Assembly (NCBI GenBank): GCA_036675035.1
Contig: JAKFFO010000142.1
Coordinates: forward strand, 1 to 54,871
Length of the DNA stretch: 54,871 nt
DNA from: MESE01 sp036675035
Lineage (GTDB): Bacteria; Pseudomonadota; Gammaproteobacteria; Burkholderiales; Burkholderiaceae_D
Reading direction: 5' to 3'
Shown here: positions 43,243 through 52,830 of the stretch, in pieces
How positions within the stretch are numbered: the first letter of the stretch is position 1
Layout: every line of letters begins with the position of its first letter
Program-made: the position numbers and the translations under genes
The notes under the pieces: generated by a model
What the model saw: the letters and a program-made list of their open reading frames with translations, nothing else
Told to the model about the DNA's origin: nothing
Databases searched by the model: none

Positions 43243-46158
43243 ATGAAACGCATGTTGTTTAATGCCACGCAGCAGGAAGAACTGCGCGTGGCCATCGTCG
43301 ATGGGCAAAAACTCATCGATATCGATATCGAAACCACCGGACGCGAGCAGCGCAAGTCCAATATCTATAAAGGCGTCATCACCCGCATCGAGCCATCGCT
43401 TGAAGCCTGTTTCGTCAATTACGGCGAAGAGCGCCATGGCTTTCTGCCTTTCAAGGAAGTCGCACGCACCTATTTCCGCGAAGGCGTCGATGTCCGCAAT
43501 GCATCCATCAAGGAAGCGCTGCGCGAAGGCCAGGAAATCATGGTCCAGGTTGAAAAAGAAGAGCGCGGCAACAAGGGGGCGGCACTGACTTCGTTTGTTT
43601 CGCTGGCGGGCCGGTATCTGGTGCTGATGCCGAATAATCCGCGCGGCGGCGGAGTATCGCGCCGGGTCGAAGGCGAAGACCGGCAGGAACTGCGCGAAAC
43701 GATGGACAAACTCGATTTGCCGACCGGCATGTCGGTGATCGCGCGCACTGCCGGAATCGGTCGCAATGTCGACGAGCTGCAGTGGGACCTGAATTACCTG
43801 ATGCAATTGTGGCGCGCAATCGAAGGAGCAGGCCAATCCTCTTCGGGTGCGTTCCTGATTTACCAGGAATCGTCGCTGGTAATTCGCGCGATCCGCGACT
43901 ATTTCCAGCCGGATATCGGTGAAATCCTGATCGACACCGATGACATATATGAACAGGCCCAGCAGTTCATGAGCCATGTGATGCCCGACATGGTGCATCG
44001 GGTCAAGCGCTATCGGGATGATGTTCCACTATTTTCCCGGTTCCAGATCGAACACCAGATCGAAACCGCCTATTCACGGACGGTACCACTGCCTTCCGGC
44101 GGTGCCATCGTCATCGACCACACTGAAGCGCTGGTTTCGGTCGACGTGAACTCCGCACGTGCGACGCGCGGCAGCGATATCGAAACAACTGCATTCAATA
44201 CCAATCTTGAGGCGGCCGAAGAAGTGGCGCGCCAATTGCGCCTGCGCGATCTGGGCGGATTGATCGTCATCGACTTCATCGACATGGAAAACGCGAAAAA
44301 TCAGCGCGAAGTCGAGTCTCGATTGAAAGATGCGTTGCACTACGATCGTGCCCGTGTACAAATGGGCAAGATCTCGCGTTTCGGCCTGATGGAATTGTCG
44401 CGCCAGCGACTGCGGCCATCGCTGTCCGAGGGCAGCCACGTGACCTGCCCGCGCTGCAACGGCACCGGCCATATACGCGATACCGAATCGTCTGCGTTGC
44501 AGGTGCTGCGCATTATCCAGGAAGAGGCGATGAAGGAAAATTCGGCCTCGATCCATGTGCAGGCGCCGGTCGATGTCGCTGCTTTCCTGTTAAATGAAAA
44601 GCGCGGCGAAATCCTGAAAATCGAAACCCGCCATCGGGTTGCGGTCATCATGATTCCGAACAAGCATCTTGAGACACCGCATTACAAGCTCGAACGCATC
44701 AAGCACGACGATCCGCGTCTGGAAGAAATTCAAGCCAGCTACACGATGGCGGAAGAGGCCGAGACCGATATCAGTTATGGCAAGCGCCAAAAGGAAGAAG
44801 TCAAGCCACGCCAGGAAGCCATGGTAAAAGGCATCACTCCCGACCAGCCTGCACCGATCGTCGAACGCAAACAGGAAGAAACCACCGCTATTCCGGTACT
44901 GATGTTACCTGCAGAGGAAGGATTCTTCAGCAAACTGTTTGGTCTGTTCCGCAAAAAACCGGTAGTGCCTGCAGTTGCACCGACACCTGTAGCAACCGAG
45001 AAAACGCAGCAAAATCGCGAACGCGAGCGTAATGGCCGTGGCCAGCGCGGCCGGAGCCGCAACAGCCGGAACGGCCGGGATCGAAATGAAGAGCGCGATT
45101 CGGCGCGCGCCGAAGGCCGTGATCAAGCTGGCAAGCAACCGCACGCCGAGACGGTGGCTGCAGCAACGGTTCGGCCTCCACGTCCGCCACGTGAGCCTCG
45201 TGAGCCGCGCGAACCGCGTGAGACCAACGAAGCCAAGCGCGAACGCAATAATGACCGCCCACAGCGCGCACCACGGGAAGAGCGCAAGGAAACGTCTGCC
45301 GGTGCCAAGTCGGATGAAGCGTTATTGAGCGAATCGGCTCTTTCTGCAGCAGCCCTGAAACCGACCACCGTTGTCGCAACCGACACGCCAGTCGATGCAC
45401 TGTTGCCCGGCACGCAAACACCGGACGGCGAGGCAGGCGAGCAAGGCGAAGAGCAGCGCCGTCGCCGCCGGCGTCGCGGCGGACGCAACCGCAATCGGCG
45501 CGAGCGTGAGGACGGCACTGTCGATTCCGAAAGCACCTCAGAAGCTGTCGAGCCTATAAGCGCAAACGATACTGCCGTGCCGAGCGAAGCGCCGGAAACT
45601 GCCGCTTCCAATTCTGCCGCAGTGGAATCTCCCGTTCCTGATGCCGTATCCGAATCGGAAATGCCCGAGGTCGCGCCCCAAGCCAGTGCGTTGACTTCGG
45701 CTATTGCCGCACCGCAGGTTCCGCAAGAAGTCGCTCGCATTCCGGAGCGGGAAGAATCCGAAACTGCACCGGCCGAACCGACCGCTGTTTCCGAGCCGAC
45801 TCCGGCTTCTGCTTCGGATTCAAGTCAACACGACCAGGTGCCATCGTTACTCACGCCGGACCCGGAGCCTGTGGCAACGACCATCCAGGCCGAACCTGAA
45901 TCCCAGGTTCCCGTTTCTGTAACGCCTGCACCGGCGCCGATTCCCGAAAAAGCCGAACCGGCTCCAATGCCATTGAGTGATCTGGACGAGGTATTGCGAT
46001 CGGCAGGCTTGACGTTGGCAGTCACCGATCCGGAAAAGCTGCGGGCAGCGCGCGAAGCCAGCGCCACGATTCCTGTTGCGCCACGTGTACCGCGAGTGCG
46101 CAAGCCATTGCCGCCGTTGCCGGACGAGCCGCTGATCCAGGTGGAAACGCATAGATAG
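43243..46158 (+). CDS. rne: ribonuclease E
   Basis: RNase E is the main endonuclease of mRNA decay and rRNA/tRNA processing and the scaffold of the degradosome. The 971-residue protein starts MKRMLFNATQQEELRVA with a GGAG ribosome site. It has an S1 domain (about 36-120), the DNase I-like catalytic region with VDVNSARATRG and DFIDMEN, and the Zn-link C402-x2-C405 in TCPRCNGTGH. Residues about 580-971 are low complexity, with Arg-rich segments (RRRRRRGGRNRNRRERE) that bind RNA and partner proteins and a Pro/Glu/Ala-rich tail. The length is close to E. coli RNase E. Confidence 0.97.
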   Translation: MKRMLFNATQQEELRVAIVDGQKLIDIDIETTGREQRKSNIYKGVITRIEPSLEACFVNYGEERHGFLPFKEVARTYFREGVDVRNASIKEALREGQEIMVQVEKEERGNKGAALTSFVSLAGRYLVLMPNNPRGGGVSRRVEGEDRQELRETMDKLDLPTGMSVIARTAGIGRNVDELQWDLNYLMQLWRAIEGAGQSSSGAFLIYQESSLVIRAIRDYFQPDIGEILIDTDDIYEQAQQFMSHVMPDMVHRVKRYRDDVPLFSRFQIEHQIETAYSRTVPLPSGGAIVIDHTEALVSVDVNSARATRGSDIETTAFNTNLEAAEEVARQLRLRDLGGLIVIDFIDMENAKNQREVESRLKDALHYDRARVQMGKISRFGLMELSRQRLRPSLSEGSHVTCPRCNGTGHIRDTESSALQVLRIIQEEAMKENSASIHVQAPVDVAAFLLNEKRGEILKIETRHRVAVIMIPNKHLETPHYKLERIKHDDPRLEEIQASYTMAEEAETDISYGKRQKEEVKPRQEAMVKGITPDQPAPIVERKQEETTAIPVLMLPAEEGFFSKLFGLFRKKPVVPAVAPTPVATEKTQQNRERERNGRGQRGRSRNSRNGRDRNEERDSARAEGRDQAGKQPHAETVAAATVRPPRPPREPREPREPRETNEAKRERNNDRPQRAPREERKETSAGAKSDEALLSESALSAAALKPTTVVATDTPVDALLPGTQTPDGEAGEQGEEQRRRRRRRGGRNRNRREREDGTVDSESTSEAVEPISANDTAVPSEAPETAASNSAAVESPVPDAVSESEMPEVAPQASALTSAIAAPQVPQEVARIPEREESETAPAEPTAVSEPTPASASDSSQHDQVPSLLTPDPEPVATTIQAEPESQVPVSVTPAPAPIPEKAEPAPMPLSDLDEVLRSAGLTLAVTDPEKLRAAREASATIPVAPRVPRVRKPLPPLPDEPLIQVETHR

Positions 46159-46208
46159 TTCTGGACCATCGGTATGAGTCGACGCTGATCGAGTCTTATT
46201 TTGCAGTG

Positions 46209-46240
46209 TAACAAGGGAGCCTCGGCTCCCTTGTTATCTG
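46209..46240 (+). terminator. hairpin terminator after rne
   Basis: A perfect 13-base stem, TAACAAGGGAGCC with GGCTCCCTTGTTA, with a tiny loop starts about 50 bases after the rne stop. A long T-run is missing, so the strength is uncertain. Confidence 0.7.
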
Positions 46241-46377
46241 GATTGGCAGTCGGGCGATTCATGAGTGCTTCCGGTCTTTCCCGCGAGGCTCAGCCTCCAG
46301 CCAGGTTCTCCAGCTTACTTCATCAGTAGCGGTGGCATAATCTTTGCTGTATCGTTTGTTTATTCCGACGCGGCACC

Positions 46378-47493
46378 ATGGCTGAAAAAATCATTCCCAT
46401 TGCAGATCAGCGCACTCGCGAGAAGGCGCCGCCTATTCCATCGCGGTTGGAAAGCGCCACCGGCCAGCTTGTCGATCAATTTATCCGTCCCTTGCGCGAC
46501 TTGCGCATTTCGGTCACGGATCGCTGCAATTTTCGATGCGTGTATTGCATGCCGTCCGATGCATTCGACAAAAACTATGCATTCCTGCCGAAGAAATCGC
46601 TATTGTCGTTCGAAGAAATCGTGCGGATTGCGAAGATATTCGTCGCTCACGGCGTCACGAAAATCCGCCTCACCGGAGGCGAGCCGCTGCTGCGCAAGAA
46701 CGTCGAGCAACTGATCTCGATGCTGAGCGGATTGAAAACAGTGGACGGCCGGGAGCTTGATTTGACCTTGACGACCAACGGATCGCTGCTTGCAAAAAAA
46801 GCGCATGCGTTGAAGGATGCCGGATTGAAGCGTGTAACGGTATCGCTTGACGCAGTCGATGATGCGACGTTCAAACGGATGAACGACATCGGTTTTCCCG
46901 TATCCGAAGTTTTGCACGGTATCGAGGCGGCGCACCAGGCAGGGCTCGGCCCGATCAAGATCAACATGGTAGTCAAACGAAACATGAATGATCATGACAT
47001 CGTTCCGATGGCGCGACATTTCAAGGGTTCGCCGTTCATCCTTCGTTTTATCGAATACATGGATGTCGGCACCTCAAACGGCTGGCAAATGAACGAAGTC
47101 ATTCCATCGTCTGAAGTAGTTAATCGCATCAATGCGGTCTTTCCACTGCAGGCACAAGCTTCCGTCAATACCGGTGAAACGGCAGCACGCTGGCGTTATC
47201 AAGATGGCAGCGGTGAAATCGGAGTCATTTCAAGCGTGACGCAGCCCTTTTGCGGCGACTGTACCCGTGCGCGCCTTTCAACTGAAGGGGTACTTTACAC
47301 ATGCCTGTTCGCGGACCACGGCTACGACCTCCGCGGTTTGCTGCGCGACGCGCGCACCGATGAAGAAATCTCGAGCGCCATCGCACATCTTTGGCGGGCC
47401 CGCCAGGATCGCTACTCGGAGTTACGCTCCTCTCACACCACAGATCTCAACGGATCCCGGAAAAAAGTAGAAATGTCTTACATCGGCGGCTAA
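46378..47493 (+). CDS. moaA: GTP 3',8-cyclase
   Basis: MoaA is the radical-SAM enzyme that starts molybdenum cofactor synthesis by cyclising GTP (with MoaC). The 371-residue protein has the N-terminal 4Fe-4S cluster C50-x3-C54-x2-C57 (CNFRCVYCMP), the SAM-binding TGGEP near 99, the second cluster CGDCTRARLS...YTCLF near 283-303, and the C-terminal YIGG. It is followed by moeA after 40 bases. No mobA-like gene lies between. Confidence 0.96.
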   Translation: MAEKIIPIADQRTREKAPPIPSRLESATGQLVDQFIRPLRDLRISVTDRCNFRCVYCMPSDAFDKNYAFLPKKSLLSFEEIVRIAKIFVAHGVTKIRLTGGEPLLRKNVEQLISMLSGLKTVDGRELDLTLTTNGSLLAKKAHALKDAGLKRVTVSLDAVDDATFKRMNDIGFPVSEVLHGIEAAHQAGLGPIKINMVVKRNMNDHDIVPMARHFKGSPFILRFIEYMDVGTSNGWQMNEVIPSSEVVNRINAVFPLQAQASVNTGETAARWRYQDGSGEIGVISSVTQPFCGDCTRARLSTEGVLYTCLFADHGYDLRGLLRDARTDEEISSAIAHLWRARQDRYSELRSSHTTDLNGSRKKVEMSYIGG

Positions 47494-47533
47494 TGAAATC
47501 TGCTTCATCTCGATCTGGATCCCCGGTGCAGAA

Positions 47534-48820
47534 ATGAAACCCACTTCCCTTTCAAACTTCATCGATGCCATTCCCGGCTGCACTCCGGATGCGTTATCCG
47601 CGCCGCAAGCACAGCAAATCATTCTCGCATTTGCAGAGCCGGTTGAGGGCTCGGAAACAGTCCCGTTACGCAATGCGCTGGGCCGGATTCTGGCAATCGA
47701 TATTGTGTCGCCCACCAATGTCCCGCCACACGACAATTCCGCCATGGATGGATATGCGCTGCATGGCAATGCGCTTGATGGAGCCGGCGAATTTGAACTG
47801 AAAGTCGTCGGCACCGCACACGCCGGCCACGGCTATTCAGGTTCGGTTGTCGGGCGAGAATGCGTCCGTATCATGACCGGCGCGATCATGCCGGCGGGGT
47901 GCGATACCGTGGTACCGCAAGAATTCGTTCAAAGCGTTTCCGATGCGTCGGTCACGATTGCCGGCGGTGTAGTGGCACCCGGTGACAACCGGCGCTTGAA
48001 GGGAGAAGATCTGTGCGCGGGAAAACCTGCCTTGCACAAGGGACGAATCATGCGGCCGGCGGATATCGGCCTGCTTGCGTCGCTCGGTATTGCGGAAATT
48101 TCGGTGATGCGGCCTATTCGGGTCGCAATTTTTTCCACCGGCGACGAATTGCGTGCCCCCGGCGCCGTGCTCGATCCAGGCTGCGTGTACGACAGCAACC
48201 GTTTTACGTTGCATGGCATGTTGACCCGCCTCGGCTGCGAGGTCATCGATTTGGGAATTATCGAAGACAATCCCGCATCGCTGGAGGCCGCGTTGCGGTC
48301 GGCATGCCGGAGCACCGATGCGGTCATTACCTCGGGCGGCGTATCGGACGGCGATGCCGACTATACCAGGGACGTGATGAGCCGGTTCGGCGACGTCATG
48401 TTCTGGAAAATTGCCATGCGCCCCGGACGCCCGATGGCTTTCGGAACCATTGTCTCGGATGGAAAAAGCGCTTGCCTGTTCGGGTTGCCGGGCAATCCGG
48501 TTGCCGTGATGGCGACATTCTATTTTTTTGTGCGGCCGGCGCTGTTACGGATGATGGGCGCTGCCGGCAAGCCGTCCTCCATGATGCGGGTCGCCTGCCA
48601 GTCCGCAATCCGCAAGAAGCCCGGCCGCACCGAATTTCAGCGGGGCATTCTCTCCACCGATGATAGCGGCACTCCCCAGGTGCGCACCACCGGCGCGCAA
48701 GGATCGGGGATCCTGCGCTCGATGTCGGAAGCGGATTGCTTTCTGGTTCTGCCTGACGACCGCGGCAATATCGAACCCGGCGAACTGGTCGACGTGGTTC
48801 TCTTTGAAGGCTTGATATGA
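47534..48820 (+). CDS. moeA: molybdopterin molybdenumtransferase
   Basis: MoeA inserts molybdate into adenylated molybdopterin. The 428-residue protein has the MoCF_biosynth folds: PPHDNSAMDGYAL near 66-78, the IMTGAIMPAGCDTVVPQE segment, FSTGDEL, and the TSGGVSDGDADY loop. It follows moaA in what is probably one operon. Confidence 0.95.
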   Translation: MKPTSLSNFIDAIPGCTPDALSAPQAQQIILAFAEPVEGSETVPLRNALGRILAIDIVSPTNVPPHDNSAMDGYALHGNALDGAGEFELKVVGTAHAGHGYSGSVVGRECVRIMTGAIMPAGCDTVVPQEFVQSVSDASVTIAGGVVAPGDNRRLKGEDLCAGKPALHKGRIMRPADIGLLASLGIAEISVMRPIRVAIFSTGDELRAPGAVLDPGCVYDSNRFTLHGMLTRLGCEVIDLGIIEDNPASLEAALRSACRSTDAVITSGGVSDGDADYTRDVMSRFGDVMFWKIAMRPGRPMAFGTIVSDGKSACLFGLPGNPVAVMATFYFFVRPALLRMMGAAGKPSSMMRVACQSAIRKKPGRTEFQRGILSTDDSGTPQVRTTGAQGSGILRSMSEADCFLVLPDDRGNIEPGELVDVVLFEGLI

Positions 48821-48851
48821 CAATGCAGAGCATCGTGTTCCTGTTATCGAC

Positions 48852-48875
48852 GCGGTTCGCCACTACGGTGAACCG
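48852..48875. terminator. possible bidirectional hairpin between moeA and rmuC
   Basis: GCGGTTCGCC and GGTGAACCG form a stem with a G-T-type mismatch and a short ACTAC loop between the convergent genes. No T-run follows. Confidence 0.35.
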
Positions 48876-48927
48876 GAGTCCAGGCTGACGAAAAGACTGC
48901 TCCGGCCCGGCCGCTCGGGCGGCGTGA

Positions 48928-50406
48928 TCACGAATTCTCGACGCTGTCTTTCTCTTCATCCGACGCTTGCTGGCCGGTGCCGAGCAGCAGTTGAGCGGCA
49001 TCGGTCGGAAGTGCTTCGACGGATTTCAGTTTGCGTGCCATTTGCCGGCTGCGTGTTTCGGCCTGTTCTATGTTTTTCGCCGCCCGTTCCAGCGTCGCCT
49101 TGGTGGCTGCGAGCACATCACCGAATTTCCCGAATTCAGTCTTCACTGCACCAAGTACCTGCCACACCTCGGACGAGCGCTGTTCCAGCGCAAGCGTGCG
49201 GAAACCCATTTGCAAACTATTCAGCAACGCCGACAAGGTGGACGGCCCGGAAATGCATACCCGGCAGGTACGCTGCAACTCGTCCGCCAGACCAGGGCGC
49301 CGGATGACTTCTGCATACAGACCTTCCGTCGGCAAAAACAGAATTGCAAAATCGGTGGTGAGCGGCGGCGACAGATATTTTTCGGCGATCGTTTTTGCTT
49401 CCAGCCGGATCGCCCTTTCCAGCTCTCGGCCGGCGGATGCAACGCCCTCTGCGTCCGCATGATCGGCGGCCTCGGCAAGGCGCTCGTACTGCTCTTTGGG
49501 AAACTTGGCATCGATCGGCATCCATACCGGCGTACCGGCATCGTCATTTCCCGGTAATTTGATCGCAAACTCGACGCGTTCGCCGGTGCCAGGAATGGTT
49601 TCAACATTTTTTGCGTACTGCTCCGGCGTCAGAATCTGCTCCAGCAGCATCGACAGCTGAACTTCGCCCCAGGTACCGCGCGTTTTGACATTGGTCAGCA
49701 CCCGTTTCAGGTCGCCGACCCCGATCGCAAGCTGCTGCATTTCGCCCAAGCCCTGGTGCACTTTTTCGAGGCGGTCCGAAACCAGCTTGAACGATTCACC
49801 CAATCTTTGCTCCAGCGTCGCATGCAGTTTCTCGTCGACGGTTTTGCGCATTTCTTCCAGACGGGCGCCGTTATCGTTCTGCAGGTCCTTGATCTTCGCT
49901 TCCAGGGTTGCGCGCACTTCGGCCATGCGCTGCGCATTCGACTCGGTCAACACAGTCAATGTCTGGTTCAGCGTATCGCCGAAGCGTTTGAGCGCGGTGG
50001 CCTGCTCTTCCCGGCCGGCCTGCGCCTGCAGGCCAATTGCATGACGCATCGCTTCAAGCTGCTGAGCGTTTGCCTCGTTGAGCTTTACCAACTGCTGGGA
50101 AAAACCGTCTATCTGGCTATTCTGCAAAGTCGCAACGCTGGTCAGTTGCGCCGCGAGCGTTTGCTGGAACTGTGCAAAATTGCCGGTCAATTCCTGGCGC
50201 GTGCTCTGGGCAGTGGTTTGAACCTGCGATCGCAATTCCCGCTCGATGCGCTCACTGGTCTGCTGCTGATTCCGCTCCAGCGCATTCTGAAGCTGAGCCA
50301 GCTGCGCGGACATGTCGGTACCGCGGCCGCGCACGACGGTAAGGATTTGCAGCACGATGATGACTGCCGCGATCAGCAACAGCACGATGAGTTCTAGTTC
50401 GGTCAT
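48928..50406 (-). CDS. rmuC: DNA recombination protein RmuC
   Basis: RmuC is a membrane-anchored coiled-coil protein that limits DNA inversions and has a nuclease-like core domain. The 492-residue protein has an N-terminal membrane segment (about 5-24), long coiled-coil helices rich in Gln and Glu (about 30-210), and the RmuC domain (about 220-430) with VKTRGTWGEVQLSMLLEQIL and a WMPIDAKFPKEQYERL segment. The tail is acidic. Confidence 0.94.
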   Translation of the reverse strand: MTELELIVLLLIAAVIIVLQILTVVRGRGTDMSAQLAQLQNALERNQQQTSERIERELRSQVQTTAQSTRQELTGNFAQFQQTLAAQLTSVATLQNSQIDGFSQQLVKLNEANAQQLEAMRHAIGLQAQAGREEQATALKRFGDTLNQTLTVLTESNAQRMAEVRATLEAKIKDLQNDNGARLEEMRKTVDEKLHATLEQRLGESFKLVSDRLEKVHQGLGEMQQLAIGVGDLKRVLTNVKTRGTWGEVQLSMLLEQILTPEQYAKNVETIPGTGERVEFAIKLPGNDDAGTPVWMPIDAKFPKEQYERLAEAADHADAEGVASAGRELERAIRLEAKTIAEKYLSPPLTTDFAILFLPTEGLYAEVIRRPGLADELQRTCRVCISGPSTLSALLNSLQMGFRTLALEQRSSEVWQVLGAVKTEFGKFGDVLAATKATLERAAKNIEQAETRSRQMARKLKSVEALPTDAAQLLLGTGQQASDEEKDSVENS

Positions 50407-50452
50407 GGGATTTTCGTTATCCGTTCAATGATCTTGTGTACCGCAAGTCGGG

Positions 50453-50851
50453 TCAGCCTTCCCTGTTGCGCATCCAGTCCGCAGTCTGAAAAAACGAATG
50501 CATCAGTCTTTCCTGCAGTGCCTCTTCAATGCCCGCATCCTGCATGGCCAGCGCCATGCACCGCAACCATTGGTCGCGCTCGGACGAGGCGATCGCATAC
50601 GGCAAATGCCGGGCGCGCAGACGCGGATGGCCGAAGCGTTCGACGTACAGGTCGGGTCCGCCGGTCCAGCCGGATAGAAACCAGTACAACTTGTCGCGCG
50701 AGCTGTCGAGCGGCGTGGGGTGCAGCGCGCGTATGCCTGAAAATTCCGGTTCGAGATCCATCAGATCGTAAAACCGGTCGACCAGCTCGCGCAACTTGAT
50801 GTCGCCGCCAATGAGGTCGAATGCGTTCTGTTGAGATTGTTCCGTAGTCAT
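50453..50851 (-). CDS. group II truncated haemoglobin
   Basis: The 132-residue globin has the group II features: a tyrosine in RFYDLM (B10), the Gly-Gly turn WTGGPDLYVERFGHPRLRARH with the proximal His (F8) at RH, and Trp G8 in RDQWLRCM. These proteins bind oxygen or nitric oxide and help redox or peroxide chemistry. It lies alone with rmuC upstream on the opposite side. Confidence 0.92.
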   Translation of the reverse strand: MTTEQSQQNAFDLIGGDIKLRELVDRFYDLMDLEPEFSGIRALHPTPLDSSRDKLYWFLSGWTGGPDLYVERFGHPRLRARHLPYAIASSERDQWLRCMALAMQDAGIEEALQERLMHSFFQTADWMRNREG

Positions 50852-51423
50852 TTGACGAATGATAGCGCATCAGCATGGAGTGCCTGCGTTACATCAAGCA
50901 ACCACGGCAAAAAACATGCGTAAATAATACAGAGCCGCGCTGCTCGCTCATACCGCGCGGTGAACGCTTGACACGGCAGCTTGACATTGCAGCTTGATAC
51001 AGCATCGCTGCGACGACGCGTGGCTCGATTTTGTCGACTGCAATCGAGCCGGAAATCGAATCGCAATTCGGCGCTGAATACTGCCCCGGCCCCCACGGCG
51101 GAACCCTCCTTCAAGCGTTCACGCGGACCTTGTCTGCGCTGTCAGTATGCCGATCAGCGGCATTGATGCGGGAGTAATTCATGTGCGCTTCTTAACTTTC
51201 TTACCTTATCGCGATGCACTGGTTTTTATTGGCTGTGGGGCCAATCACACACCGTGCGCTGTGATCGTTCCGGCGCTTTTGACCGGGCTCAATCAAGGAT
51301 CAATTTGCATTCTCATAACAAATTAAATGATTACTATGATTCACACACGAACCGTTTTTTCGGAAGAGATTTCGAACAGCGCAATTTTCCGGAATCCGCA
51401 TCGGCTTTGAAAGTTTATATCGT
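50852..51423. other. 572-base gene-free region between the globin and wcaJ-type genes
   Basis: No gene is seen. It carries the promoter of the globin gene and of the exopolysaccharide cluster. Three tandem 13-base repeats lie at 50966-51004. The part near 51300-51400 is AT-rich and probably holds the exopolysaccharide promoter, but no clear pair of boxes can be named. Confidence 0.55.
50966..51004. repeat. three tandem 13-base repeats
   Basis: GCTTGACACGGCA, GCTTGACATTGCA and GCTTGATACAGCA stand end to end. The word GCTTGA starts each unit and GCA ends each, with three variable bases. Located 115 bases upstream of the globin start. Confidence 0.7.
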
Positions 51424-52830
51424 ATGCAAGATCTAATTCTCAGAAATTCTTCCCGATTAGAATTTTCGATGCGCGTGATGGACGTTGTCGCGCTGTGGTT
51501 CGCCGCCCATCTTTCTCATATGCTCCGGTTCAGTTCGCCGCTAAGTGAAGCGGCGCCGATCCACACCGTCCTTCTGTACTTTTGCTGCGGCCTTGCGTTC
51601 CTGCTTTTCTCGCAGTTCGAACTTTACACGTCCTGGCGCGGACGTTCGAAGCTTCCCATGGTCATGCATGTCGGCGGCGCGTGGGCAGCGGTGCTTCTGA
51701 TCGGCGTGGTGTTCAGCTTCCTGATTCACCAGGCCGGTGATCTGTCCCGGCTGTGGGTGTTTTACTGGTTTCTGACCGGTATTCTGTTCCTGATTCTGTC
51801 GAGAGCAATCCTGTACTCCTGCCTGCATTACCTGCGCGAGAAAGGTTTGAACAGCAAACGCGTCGTTATCGTCGGCTACGGCTCAACCGGCCGCGAAATG
51901 CACAAGCGGGCGGCCGAGCAGCACTGGTACGGTTATGACGTGAAAGCCATTCATGCGGGAACCGAAGACGGCGCCGACTTCATCGATAATTCTGTGGAAA
52001 AAATCGATACGCTGGAAGCGATCTGCGATTACGTCGAGAAGGAGAATATCCACGAGATCTGGATAACCCTGCCCTTGAGCGCATCGGCCGAGTTGCAGTC
52101 GCTTCAGTACCTGCTCCGGAATTCGCTGGTTGACATCCGCTGGGTGCCGGACACGATGAGCATGCAAATCCTCAGCAACAAGTTCATCAACTTCCTCGGT
52201 CTTCCTGCTGTTGAGCTCAATCAGCCGGTGTCCGGCGGCGTGGGCGGTATCGCGAAAGATCTCTTCGACAAGGTGTTCGCGATCGTCGCGCTGATCTTGC
52301 TGATCCCGCTGTTCGTGGTAATTGGAATTTGTATCCGGATTTCATCGCCCGGTCCGATTTTTTTCAAGCAGCCCCGGCTCGGCCTGAACGGCAAAAAATT
52401 CAATGTGTACAAATTCCGCACCATGCGGCCGCATCAGGAAAACGGTGTCGTCAAGCAGGCAACCCAGGACGATCCGCGCATTACGCCGGTCGGCCGGTTC
52501 CTGCGCCGTACCAGCCTCGACGAGCTGCCGCAATTCATCAATGTGCTGATGGGCGACATGTCGGTAGTCGGCCCGCGTCCGCATGCGCTCCAGCACAACG
52601 ATATCTACAAGGAAAAACTGGAGATGTACATGCTGAGGCACCGGGTCAAGCCGGGAATTACCGGCTGGGCGCAGATCCATGGCTACCGCGGTGAAACCGA
52701 CACGGTGGACAAGATGGCGAAGCGCGTGCAATTCGACCTGCACTACATTCAGAACTGGTCGCTGTGGATGGATGTGAAGATCATCGTCTGGACCGCATTC
52801 AAGGGCTGGACCGGCAACAATGCGTATTGA
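51424..52830 (+). CDS. undecaprenyl-phosphate sugar phosphotransferase (WcaJ type)
   Basis: The enzyme starts a polysaccharide repeat unit by moving a sugar-1-phosphate, usually glucose, to undecaprenyl phosphate. The 468-residue protein has four to five N-terminal membrane segments (to about 140), a CoA-binding-like domain (VVIVGYGSTGREMHKRA near 160), one more membrane helix (KVFAIVALILLIPLFVVIGI near 280), and the catalytic bacterial-sugar-transferase domain with KQPRLGLNGKKFNVYKFRTM, DELPQF and MGDMSVVGPRP. A start further upstream is not seen. A Nudix gene overlaps its end by 11 bases. Confidence 0.93.
   Translation: MQDLILRNSSRLEFSMRVMDVVALWFAAHLSHMLRFSSPLSEAAPIHTVLLYFCCGLAFLLFSQFELYTSWRGRSKLPMVMHVGGAWAAVLLIGVVFSFLIHQAGDLSRLWVFYWFLTGILFLILSRAILYSCLHYLREKGLNSKRVVIVGYGSTGREMHKRAAEQHWYGYDVKAIHAGTEDGADFIDNSVEKIDTLEAICDYVEKENIHEIWITLPLSASAELQSLQYLLRNSLVDIRWVPDTMSMQILSNKFINFLGLPAVELNQPVSGGVGGIAKDLFDKVFAIVALILLIPLFVVIGICIRISSPGPIFFKQPRLGLNGKKFNVYKFRTMRPHQENGVVKQATQDDPRITPVGRFLRRTSLDELPQFINVLMGDMSVVGPRPHALQHNDIYKEKLEMYMLRHRVKPGITGWAQIHGYRGETDTVDKMAKRVQFDLHYIQNWSLWMDVKIIVWTAFKGWTGNNAY

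Noticed and set aside
43099..43998. 299-residue frame on the - strand over the start of rne
   Set aside because: It is the complement of the conserved RNase E S1 and catalytic region, and shows no family features of its own.
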